Shown: positions 1 through 12,500 of the stretch, in pieces
Layout: each line of letters starts with the position of its first letter
Position numbering within the stretch: position 1 is the first letter of the stretch
Assembly (NCBI GenBank): GCA_964019135.1
Contig: OZ025249.1
Span: 8,916,039-8,980,038 of the forward strand
DNA: 64,000 nt
Direction: 5' to 3'
DNA from: Arenicola marina
Lineage: Eukaryota; Annelida; Polychaeta; Arenicolidae
Program-made: the position numbers and the translations under genes
Notes under the pieces: generated by a model
The model's database searches: none
What the model saw: the letters and a program-made list of their open reading frames with translations, nothing else
What the model was told of the DNA's origin: nothing

Positions 1-363
1 TACCAGGAAGGAAATTGAAGAGCTTAAGAATGTATAACGGTTAGCATGATATAATGTGGAACTACCGCTGCTTCAACAAGCAAAATAACGGTGGGGAATA
101 TAGTGCGATATTCATGCATGAATAATGATTCGACGCTGGGTAAATAATAGTTCTGTCCCCAAAGTAACATCAATTGTACCCTCCTCCTCCCCCAGCCTCC
201 CCCAATCTCCCTTACCCAACACGACCCCATACCCTCCCTCCTGCCATATGTAGCCAACATATTGCACCCAGGGGATTGCCAATTTGCCCTTGCTTCCCTG
301 ACCCTCGTAACCTCTCCGTGACCTGTCTATGACCCGTATTTGACCTCTACCTACAACCTGCAG

Positions 364-588
364 CAGGACGCATACCCGCTGATTCCCTGGACGTCCAAGT
401 CGCCCAAGATGGCGCAACCTGACCTGGATTACATAGCGCCTGAAATCCAACTTGAGACGGCCAAATACGCCAGCGCCCTCTGTGATATGTACTCCATGGG
501 TATGATCATTTGCGCCGTCTACAACAACGGTCACTCTCTTATCCAGAGCGGCCACAACACTGTCATGTATGCAAGGAATATCGAAAAG
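364..588 (+). CDS. SCYL2: SCYL2-like exon: kinase-like C-lobe with APE motif
   Basis: Encodes DLDYIAPE followed by SALCDMYSMG. These are the APE motif of subdomain VIII and the conserved Asp of subdomain IX. The acceptor is a tandem CAGCAG, so the exon may start at 364 or 367, adding or omitting one Gln. It ends in phase 0 before GTAGTA. The HRD and DFG regions must lie on earlier exons outside the window, so catalytic competence cannot be judged. Confidence 0.88.
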
Positions 589-3500
589 GTAGTACCTTTT
601 TTGTTATTATATAATTATTTGTGGCCTATCTCACGTACGTACTTTAGCCGGCTACGGGGGTTAGTCTACTAAAATCACATGGTAACTTTAGCCCCGTAGT
701 CGGCTAAACTGCGTTCATGAAGTCGGTCACAAGTGAAGCCCTTTTCGACATTACACAGTAAATATTTCGGGCACAAATTATAGCTACGAAAAAGTATAGT
801 GTTTTTTTTATTAAAATAATATTAAATGTTTTTTCGACATTACATTAAATATTTAGGAGGACTAATGTCGCAGTATGGATCCAATGCGTCTTCCTGTTGC
901 TCTGGGATAGTAGGCCTGGGATGGGGATGCCTAGATTCGGTCCCTGAACCTCTGTATAAACCAGCAGACAAAAAAAGGTGTACAAGTTGGGGCGACGTGT
1001 CACGTGTCCCGGGTTTACCGGAAGTGGAAGTGTGACGATGCAGCGGGTTGATATTGTCGCTATATTGCCTCCAGTCCACAGAGTTGTTTGGGGAGGTGGC
1101 CCATCGGATGCCACTCCAGCTCGTGGAACCCGTCGAGAAGATGATCAACAAAGACTTGCGATACCGACCCACCGCCCAGCACTTCATGATGGTGCGTACT
1201 TGACAACTCACGCTGGGATGTTGTGTATTTATAACCAGTGCGTACTCGTATTCCCTCCCCCACCTTCCAATGGGCCTTGTACTCAGCCAGCATTTCGCTC
1301 CTTATTCATACAACCCTTGTAAAGCCGATGTCTCCCAGTCCCCCCACAACCCTTGTCAAGCCAATGTCTCTCAGTCCCCACACAACCCTTGTAAAGCCGA
1401 TGTCTCTCAGTCCCCACACAACCCATGTAAAGCCGATGTCTCTTAGTCCCCACACAACCCTTGTCAAGCCCATGTCCCTCAGTCCCCATACAACCCATGT
1501 AAAGCCGATGTCTCTCAGTCCCCACGCAACCCTTGTCAAGCCAATGTCTCTCACTCCCCACACAACCCTTGTAAAGCCGATGTCTCCCAGTCCCCGCACA
1601 ACCTTTGTAAAGCCGATGTCTCTCACTCCCCACACAACCCTTGTAAAGCCGATGTCTCTCAGTCCCCACACAACCTTTGTAAAGCCGATGCCTCACAGTC
1701 CCCACACAACCCTTGTAAAGCCGATGTCTCTCAGTCTCCACACAACCCATGTAAAGCCGATGTCTCTCAGTCCCCACACAACCCATGTAAAGCCGATGTC
1801 TCTCAGTCCCCGCACAACCTTTGTAAAGCCGATGTCTCTCACTCCCCACACAACCCTTGTAAAGCCGATGTCTCTCAGTCCCCACACAACCCTTGTAAAG
1901 CCGATGTCTCTCACTCCCTACACAACATTTGTAGGCCAGCGCCTCTCAGTACCCTTCAATACGCCAAACAAGCCAGTGTCATCCAGTACATAAACAAGTA
2001 GCGTTATTAGATTCTACGAACGACAAATGAAGCAAGATGATAGCAGATTACCCTTAGCTTTGAACAAACATGCCCTTTTAGTGGCCGTGTTTCTTGTCAG
2101 ACCCTATTACCGTTAATACGTCGGTATGTTGCAGTGCATCCTGTTAGACCCTGATAAACCAATACAATGTATCCCCTTGTATGCCCGGCCCTTGCTATAA
2201 CAGTCCCCCTTCCCGCTCTGACAGCTGAAGTACTTTGACGACCCCGTGGTTCGCTGTATGCAAACACTGGACGCCATAGACTCCAAGGACCTGTCGCAGA
2301 AGTGTGAATTTTTCACTAAACTAGCTCAAGCCATCCCACAAATGCACAAGGTAAGAATCGCCTGCCGAGATGATGGCGTCGTTGCTGAGCGGAATGCCAG
2401 TGTCCCCATGTCATCCAATCCAAAGCACGGACTGAAGGCTTGGCAGATTCTTTCGGTGCAAGGTTTATGTTTATGTGGTTTTAAAACCGGGAAGCCGCAT
2501 CAACGGTTCTCGCTGAATAATTGTGTTTTGATAGTTACTGAAACATTGACTGCGGCCGTCATATATAAGATTGCTAGATCTAATATAAGATTGCTATTTC
2601 TATATATAAGATTGCTAGATCTATATATAAGATTCCTAGATCTCTATATAAGATTGTGAATTACACCTACAATATAACGATTATATAATAATTCTGATGA
2701 TTTACAGTGTCATCACTCCAAGATATGGGTGGCCAAATGCTTGAGACATCGGCGATATACCACGTTTAGGCATTATCTATTGCAGTTGGTTCTCACATCA
2801 CTGTGGACTGACGCAAGAGTTTGCGATATTGTCGACGATATGTTTTGGGGGCGGCGATAAAGATAAAGATTTGACTCCGGGGGGATACGAGGGGGGGGGG
2901 GGGGGGGTTAACATCAAAGACCCAAGTTAGACTCCGGCACGTTATGCTTATAATGCTTATAATGACTTCGCATGTGTCTCTCATTTCTTGCAGAAACTGT
3001 TGTACAACTCAGTCTTCCCCATGCTCAAGGAGCAACTGGAGTACCCGGAGATGTTGGTACTGGTGCTGCCCTCCCTCCTCTGTATGGTGGAGAACGCCGC
3101 GGATGAGGACTACAAGTCCATCATACAACCTGAGTTTCGCAAGGTCTTCGGCATGGCCAGACCGGTGCAGGTAGGCTACACACAGCATTTACCATTCGAC
3201 ACACACAGACACAGATATAGCTATACAGCATTATAGCAAGCGTAGCGAGCTCTTTAGAATGCACACAGGCACACAAACATGATAAAATCTATATCTGAAT
3301 CCCATACTGTTGAGCTGGTAAAATTCACCGGATGTCAACCTCCATTGGGGAAAGCGGAAGAGATCGCATGTTATGTACGCATGCGTGTTTTTTTTTTCGT
3401 CGAAGATTGATTAGTGTCAGACATGTATATGTATATATCAACGAAACTTGCTGAGAAATTAACTATTGATATACGTCATCCCGCCAATGATATGCATTAT

Positions 3501-6500
3501 GGCAAGCCGAAGTGGGATTTATTTTGAATATTGATCTAGATGTATCCCCACGGAATAGCTGACTTAATAAATATACGCTCGCATTTTAGGGAGCACCTAT
3601 ATCCATATTATGCGATATTAAACACGTATACTATTTTGACGCAACCACCCCGGCTTAGCTCCAAGTTATCGTTTGGCAGCCGTGACTGGCCACATATATT
3701 CCCCACGTGGCCTATGTTTTGTGGGTTTGCACACAAACGCATTCGAATTGCGAGCAGGTCTTGACTGCGTAGTGATATGACCTTGACAACATAATAGGAC
3801 GCGTCCATGTGCTTCTCCGCCGAGAAAAACTAATACAGTTTCTGCTCGCTGCAAGCTTTAACAGCGTGCGGCGCGATGGGCGATAATTGAAGGCAGTGGC
3901 TTTAATTATCGCCCTGTGATGTTTGTCCCCGACAGGCCACGGTATACCTGCTGGACAAGCTGGAAGTCATTATGGCCAAGGCCTCGGAGGAAGAGATCAA
4001 ATCGGACGTACTACCTATGATTTTCAGCACTCTGGAGTCTAATTCCATCCAAGGACAAGTAAGTCTGACTCGCCACTAGCCACCCAAGTCCGATTATCAC
4101 ACACGATGGCGACTGAGCTAAGGTGTCTGGGAGATTGGTGGCGGCAGATAGGATTACATGGAAGGGTAATGAAGTTGATTGGATCTCTACCTGGCCCTTC
4201 AGACCAGGTTTAGAATGGAGCCTTTTCACGTCGACGTCTTTTCATATGTATGGATTTAATGACAAGCTATATGTCAAGCGTTGGTAGTCCTATGCATCGA
4301 TATGTAGCTCTGGTCCTGGTATCGTCCTGTAATTGCACTTCCTCTTTGCCGCCACTGCCACTAAAATCATTTATTTCACTTTAGAATATTTAAATCTGAA
4401 TTTGGATATGCTTGCCTTTCGATATCACGTCTGATCTTCGGTCCGACCAAACGTGTATTCTACCTTAAGTATTTCATGAGTTCCCCTTTGCAGGAAGCGG
4501 CAATAAGTGTGTTCAGTACCATCAAGAAATACCTAGATGACCAAACGATGCGAAAGCTGGTGCTGCCCAAGGCTAAGGGAATCTTCAATAAGTCGACCAA
4601 TATCAGGGTAAGCAATACGAGTCATATGTCAAAGGTCAGTGACATATACAGTATAATGTCATATGTGGCTGTAATATCTTTTGTCGTCTGCCGTGTTTCA
4701 GACTCGCCTTAATGCTCTGGCCCTGTGTTTCAGACTCGCCTCAATGCTCTGGCCCCGTGTTTCAGACTCGCCTCAATGCTCTGGCCTTGAGTTTCAGACT
4801 CGCCTCAATGCTCTGGCCCTGTGTTTCAGACTCGCCTCAATGCTCTGGCCCTGTGTTTCAGACTCGCCTCAATGCTCTGGCCCTGTGTTTCAGACTCGAC
4901 TCAATGCTCTGGCCTCGTGTTTCAGACTCGCCTCAATGCTCTGGCCCTGTGTTTCAGACTCGCCTCAATGCTCTGGCCCTGTGTTTCAGACTCGCCTCAA
5001 TGCTCTGGCCCCGTGTTTCAGACTCGCCTCAATGCTGTGGCCCTGTGTTTCAGACTCGACTCAATGATCTGGCCCTGTGTTTCAGACTCGCCTCAATGCT
5101 CTGGCCCTGTGTTTCAGACTCGCCTCAATGCTCTGGCCCTGTGTTTCAGACTCGCTTCAATGCTCTGGCCCTGTGTTTCAGACTCGCCTCAATGCTCTGG
5201 CCCTGTGTTTCAGACTCGCCTCAATGCTCCGGCCCTGTGTTTCAGACTCGCCTCAATGCTCTGGCCCTGTGTTTCAGACTCGCCTCAATGCTCTGGCCTG
5301 TATTGACCGGCTCCTTGACAGCCTCGACAAGATGATGATTCTGGACGAGGTGCTGCCTTTCTTGACCGACCTCCAATGTCAGGACGTTGACATCATCATG
5401 TCTGTGATAGGTAAACGCTCATCGTGGTTTTCAAAGTGACCAATTTGTAGGTTTAACTAAAATGGAAGTTACAATTCAAATGTCTGAAAAGCTAGTAATG
5501 ATGAATAATACGTTTTTATTCATTTGTTCATATTTGTCAAAACAATTTATGACCAATATGTTTATATGTTCAAGACATCATAGTTTTCGCATCATTGTCC
5601 AACAAGAATGACGTGCAATGCCTTTCTTTCCAGCTATCTATAAGCATATGCTTAGCGACAAGAAGTTTGGCCTGACACATAACCTGCTGGCGACCAAGGT
5701 TATGCCCACGTTAATACCATTCACGGTGACTCCAGGCCTCAACGTGGAACAGGTGAGTTAGTCCATGGTTTACAGATCAACACTTAAGGCTGATGAACAC
5801 GACATGACCGATTATAAAGTCACTGGCCATGCCTTCGACAATATACAGAAACACCAATGTCGCTTCATGGTGTACAGCCGCTCTCGCCTCTTCGCCTCGT
5901 ATACTCGAGTAACATAACTATGCCATGTTGTTGAGTATTGCCTAGAAACCATATTCAAGAGGTTTTTCCTTTTTTGACACAAATATCGATTCACGTTGCA
6001 CAAATTATCTCCTTGCTAACCACGTATTTCTGTTGTGTATGACCGAGAAGTCATCGTCAATGTTTATGAAACCTTTTTTGTTAAGAAGGCCATGTCTCAA
6101 AGGAGGTGTCTTTGAAAGAACTTTTCAAGCATAAAAGTATATGGATCCATGTTAAGTTTAATTAAACAAATAATCCTACACTAGCGTCTTACATAATGTG
6201 TCTAATGAAGTATTTCTTACTTGCGATAATACGCGATATAAAATATGGACCGCGTTACTAGAATAGATGTAGCGATATTCCACATTGATGAGGCAATAAA
6301 CTGATCAGGGTCAGTATTTTGTATTCACAACGGACAGTAAATCTAAGAAGCAACTCCATCGACAAGACACGCAAATGTGTTTACCGTTGCAGTTCAATTC
6401 CATTATGGAGGTGTTGCGAGAAATGTTGGAACAGATTAATCGACAACGAAGAAGCAAAATGATGGCTGAAGTTCCCGACAACCACGCATTGGAGACAAGG

Positions 6501-9500
6501 TGAAACACTTCTTAGTTTATAGATCGAGCACAGATTCGTTGCAGGAGATTGGATTGGGGTCGATAACCCAATGCCTGCAATCATAGCGTAAGGAGTAGAT
6601 CCTATAGTTTAACTATTTTACCATTTTTCTGTACCACATACATGCCAAACGCCGGAAATATTAAGACATTGGTTATAATGTTCTTACAGAAAGTTGGATG
6701 GCCGAGTGATATACTGTTGTTCTGCTCTCGGCTGCTGTATACATCAAAAATTTACCGTGTGTATATGATAGTCGCGCCTTGAACTGAAGAATTATAATAT
6801 TAAATAATACGCTTTCGATCATGACGTCTTTAGATTATTTCAAACGATGTTTAGATTTATATAATTGAAATATCTGCATCTTAGAATTGCCCAATTGATG
6901 ACAATATAAATGAGCATGAACTGGACATATTGCTAGCCTTGCAGAAGGAACACATAAATGATCGTGTTTTCATTAATGTCACACTAATTGTCTTCCGTGT
7001 TATAGTAAATGTTGTCCCCGACCGTTATCGTTCATAGTAAATGTGACGCTTTAGAATACACGGTAACGACAATGACACGTGGTGTATTTTACAAAGCACT
7101 GGTGTCCACGAGGCCGGGCCTTGGCAGCAGTGTGAACTAACGTTACGTGTATCGTAGAGGGGTGTACCGAGTTTGGTGTTAGATATAAAACAAAACAACA
7201 ATCATAAATGTTTACGTTTTATTAACTGAATGACCATTTTATTCATGTTTATGTATGAACCCTAATTTTGGGCCTTTTTTGCGCACCGTTTTGCAGCCGT
7301 GCAGTAGAATGACTCATTTTTTTGGTTCCGCCGTACCTTGTTTTTCCATTGTAGACGCTCGAGCATGCAACAAATGTATTACCTTGCCTCCCGGGCAAAT
7401 TCTATTCGGCTCCCCGAGGAGTACCTTATGATGGCCGGGGCTGGCAAACGGGCCAGCGTCAGCTCCAACTCGAGCATAGGCTCAAATTACTCCATTGGAG
7501 GCAGGCTTAGTCCAAGGTGACTTATTTGACATTGGACCCGTCGACCTATCCACTCCTCTTACCTCTCCGTCCCGACTTTTGACATGAAAAAGTTCTTATT
7601 ATATTTTGTCTCTTGTGTAAAAGCCTTGGACCATACCTCCCGTCACCTTCATATCAATCGGCTCCTGAACGTTTCACTTACAGCATCAATGGCATCCAAT
7701 CCATTAGCTTTACTCTGCTTTTTAATGTTTTACTAATTGAGCTGGTCGATATTTGTGTTAGCTCTTTTTTTCTTTTTTTTCTATTTTCATGTTGCATGAC
7801 TAGGGAATGAGTGTGCGCAATTACTTTTGCTCATATTATTTCGGCAGCCACCGTGTGATTTCATCACTATCGCCCCCCCCCCCTCCCCCCTACTCCCACT
7901 GTTCTGTCGAAAACTTTACCTGCATCTTTTTTGTGTTATCAATAAAGCTATTAGCATTAGTTGTAGCTTTCAATCAATAGATAGTTGCTTAATCTGAATT
8001 AGTTGATGTCAAGTCGCTTTTTCCATGTGGCGTGTGTGCTAAGCATGGGCGTAAAGCCATTGGCACTTATAAATCAGAATCCACTGCCAAATGATACAGG
8101 CACGACATGTCTCTGTTATTAGATAGCTCACGTCATACTCATAATCTAAACCTAGAACTAGTTGATAACTATATAGTTCGCCTTTTACTAACAGTTCGTC
8201 TACGTCTTGTGTTTGTCAAGCATCGATCACCATACAACTGATCTACAGTCGACAACAAACATGTGGAAAAACTAAACGCAATCCTGACCACGCAAGTAAC
8301 AATTATTTATTTTGCGAGCGTTCATATCGTCTTCCGGTTTTTAGGCGGACCTCTATCGACATGCGTTACAATGTGTTCGACCCTCCGAAGCCTGGGGCCC
8401 CTGACAACCCGCCCCTGAACGGAAATAAGTACCTTCTCACCGTCGACGAAGCCTACTACTCTCGTTACAGGCGTAAGTCCTTTGACTCCAGTAAGTGACC
8501 TAATTCTTTGTATCTCTGCGAGCACTCGGTGTTCCTACCCACTGGACCCACGTTGCTTCCTCAGTTCGATGTTGCCAGCCTAGATAGATTTTTTCCAATA
8601 AGTAGGGTAAGTGTTCTATTTTTTACGTTCCTACTAACATCATTGGAGGCTCATTTCACCTGCAACGGAATTATTTAAGAATGAGTAATTATTACAATTA
8701 TGTCAGGAGAAACTATGAATACCGATTTATTTTGAGACCATTTTGAAGCGGAAGAAATGGGACTCCATTATATTATAAATAGTTTGCCATAATAAGTATG
8801 TTTAGCATATGAACACGGACTTTTTCATTTTTACATGTATCTATACAGTTGTTGTCTTGCGTCGAATGACTTTCCGGCACATTTAAAACAACTTAATAGC
8901 GGTACACATTGGGCAGTGGAATAATAGTTCTGGGAAGGAAACCAAGAAATGTATATTAATATTATTTTATATGAATTTTGAACCCTTTATGACCTCAACC
9001 ATTATACAGCCTCCTTTACTCTGAAAAGTAATTTTCAGAACCTGTTGGGTGAAATAATTTTGCGCGAAGTACAATGACTGTATAGAAAACCTGGTAGATT
9101 GCAATTGATCATGTATGCTGTGCATGGTAGCTATGGTGTGACTTGCAATGCAATTGAACCATAAGGTGATAATATGTTGACACCCCCCAGAACAATTTTC
9201 GTTCTAAATTTCATTGGCGCATAACATGCCTCAGACACCATCAAACGATTTGGCTGAATACATGAAGGTTACCTTCCAGAAAAACATTAAGCTGGTTCAT
9301 ACACTTATTCTTTTACTTTATGCTTATCTTAATCTTATATTCTTTTTAACTCTAATTGTTTTCACTCAATTTTGCCATAGAATCCTCGTCATTCACCCCC
9401 CCCCCCCCCTCCCACCTGTGTAGAACCTACACAATGTAGATCATTTTCCTAATACAGTGCTTTGGAGTCCATGGTGAAGAGAGCGCCTTGATCTCAATCA

Positions 9501-12500
9501 TGGGCTAATTATATTCCGTTTTTCGTCCCACATAAATCATAACCACTACCAATCTGAAGATTTCTTGTACTGATTTTCAAGTCTACTTTTTCTAATAGTA
9601 TGACGACCAAACTGTACCTTTGTGAGGCATTAATCACCCATGTCTGTGTTTGTACCGTATACCTCCATAACCACCTCATCCTGAAAGACCTATTAGGGTT
9701 TGTACCGAATATGAACCCTTCGCCACTAGAAAGCAATAATATAAAAATTATGTATCAGATATTTCACCACTGAACCAAGGTTTCCTGTGATAGAATATAG
9801 CAAAACATATTAAATTGTTATCAGATCACATGTTGACTATTAATATTACATTTTGTGGATGTTCTTTACGGATGTCATGATGTTGTTATTCGTTGTTCTG
9901 ACTAGTTGCATCCGGCCTATTTGGGCATTGGCATTTGACAGATGGTTATGGCACGACAGTGATTGTGGATAGAGCCCTGAATGTGGGCTATAGTTACTTG
10001 TCATAACAATGCACTAGTACATATTAGCAATGTATTACATTGCAATTGAATGATTCCATTTTTGCATCGATGATTTTTTTAGTCAGTGTTGATGAATGAA
10101 TTTTGCTTGCTTTGAAATCGTTTTGAAGGAGGTGCGTACAATAAGTACGGTTACAGACAAGGTAAGAGGGTCAAAGCCGGAGAAGTGGTCTGCTTTTTAT
10201 TGAGGATTTGTTTAATTTTTCCTGTTTATCTGTGCAATAGGAAATGATACTACTTCGCTACTACCATTTCACCGCATGGTTCTCATTTCTACCCGTTGTT
10301 TGAATATTAATGTCAGACATATAGATATTTCACTTAGTGATGTGTTTGTCTGTTATCTCTTTGATAACCATCCTAAAGGCCTAGCATGTATTGTTTAATT
10401 CATACATGTATATATAAACTTGTTTCCCCATAATCTTCTCATTCATATAACGATCTATAAGTTGTTCCCACGAAGTGAAGTACCCAAGTGACACCCGATG
10501 GGCTATCTGCTGCGTTAACCGTTGTAACGTTATATCCACCATGTCGCCGGTTAATAAGCTTTGCGACATCACCCAGGGGAGGGAATTCGGTGATTGTGCA
10601 GTTTTTGATCTCATCCCTCTATCTTGTGTGGGCGATAATAGGGATGAGGTCAGAAACTGCACAATCACTGAGAATTCCTTGCAATATCGCTATGGCATGG
10701 TTCCAACAGTGCTATTGTCATCTTGTGATGTGATTTGTTTTAGCATAATCCAACCATAATCCGAAATCCTGCATGTTTTCATCCAACGCTAATTATACTA
10801 ATTGCCAGTTATTTTTATTTGTAATCAAATGTTGCTCTGCACTGCGGTAGCGACAACATCTTTCTATCCAGCATACAATGTTAATACCAGATACCAAGCT
10901 AAACAAAGATAAAATCGCATACTTTGTATACATAGTATAGTAACGAAACTAATTTTAGTTGTACTGCAAATAAGTATCGCGTCTATAAGTAACGATGTTG
11001 TTTTACATAGCTTCACTTTGTTAATTACCAAACTGGAGACAAATCCCTGAATTCCCCAAATGGGGATGTTTTGAATACGTAGTTCTGGTTGACGCCTCCG
11101 CGGACGCATTACATTATATTTTACATGGAAACGTCATCTAGATATACTACAAACAAGCTTTGTGTGACCTATTGTGATCTATTTTGAGGCCATGCATCGA
11201 GGACGACTTGAGCGCAACCATCATTAAAATTGTTGCTATTATTCTTTGCTTTAAAGGAAGGTTTCTCACAATAGCGCTCATATTCCTACCCAATCAGCTC
11301 CAAGTACACCCGAGTTACAGACGCGCACGGCCTCGCAAGATTCCTTGGGTCCAAAGGCTTACAGGCGGCACTCCAGCTTCCAGGGCCTCGGTTTGGTAAG
11401 CTCACCCCATACATTTATACAGATATATTTATCTTGAATGTTACGTAATTTAAAAGACACTTTTTTATATTTGAAATCATGCTTATAATTTAATGTTATG
11501 TTAGATTAGCATGTATGAAGGATGTGGCTCCTTGGATGGCCTCAGGTCGAGGTTAAGGGTGGAGAGTGCAAAAGGCTGACACCAGAGGTTGGCTCTCATC
11601 GGGTCCGTGGCAGACCACTGTGGGTTTAGCAAGTAGCGGCGAGGGGTCTATTATCTCAAGCCCATCCCGCTGGAGTTGCTGCTTTTTACACCCACCTGCG
11701 CCGTTAATTAAGGTAGTTCTAGATATGCGTGCCGTTGTGTTTTATTGCTTATTAGTTTACTAGACACTATATATACACATTGATATAAAAGAAGTCGTGC
11801 AATATTTTGAAAATAAGTACAATTTTGATACACTACTTTATGTTTGTGATCATTTTCTGGCACAAATTAGATTATCGCCTTACGCGCAGTATTTAGCTAT
11901 ACTTTACACCGCATCATGATAAACCGTTTGTGGGCGATAATAGGAAGAACAGGCCGTTCTGGAGAAGATCGTCCGCGAGCGCCGGGCCAGCCTAGCGCCC
12001 CCTGTGCCAGGCATGGGAGCCCCACATATCATGGTGTCTGGCGCCTCCAACACGGACCTGGGCGAACATTTCTACCTGGAGGTGCCACGCCGGGCCAGCA
12101 CGCAGAGCATGGGACCTGTGGTGGTACCCGTATGTTACTTTTGGGGATGGCAAGCCGAGGCCAAAATCTCAAATTCTTTTTTCATTTTCTGATAAAACAT
12201 GAGCAAGCGCCTTCGTGGATTATGCATATATTTATTTCTATGGATGTCTTTAAAAGATATCGTATGCGCGAGTCTTGGTTGAAGTCATATTGTCTGGTGA
12301 TTTCTACTTTCTCCTTTAAGCATGTAACTTCCGGTTTGTGGCTTTCCTGAACGAGCCAGACCGAAAGCGCATGGAGTGTTTCTAGTTAAGGTTTATATTG
12401 AACACATCAATTTCGTACACCCGGGCGGATTGGTATGTATGTTTTGGCTTTTTTTTCCTTGGCTTGAGGTAAATAAAGGGTGGGAAGGGAATAAACCTGC

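Noticed and set aside
1238..1993. 251-codon + frame and 200-codon minus frame
   Set aside because: Both are products of the 36-bp intronic minisatellite inside the SCYL2-like gene.
4681..5439. Overlapping 120-207 codon frames through the 32-bp array
   Set aside because: They are repeat by-products. Only the final 133 bases (5278-5410) are supported as exon.
11566..11763. Possible extra exon between 11395 and 11944
   Set aside because: No acceptor with a pyrimidine tract, and inclusion would not keep the phase-0 join to 11944.
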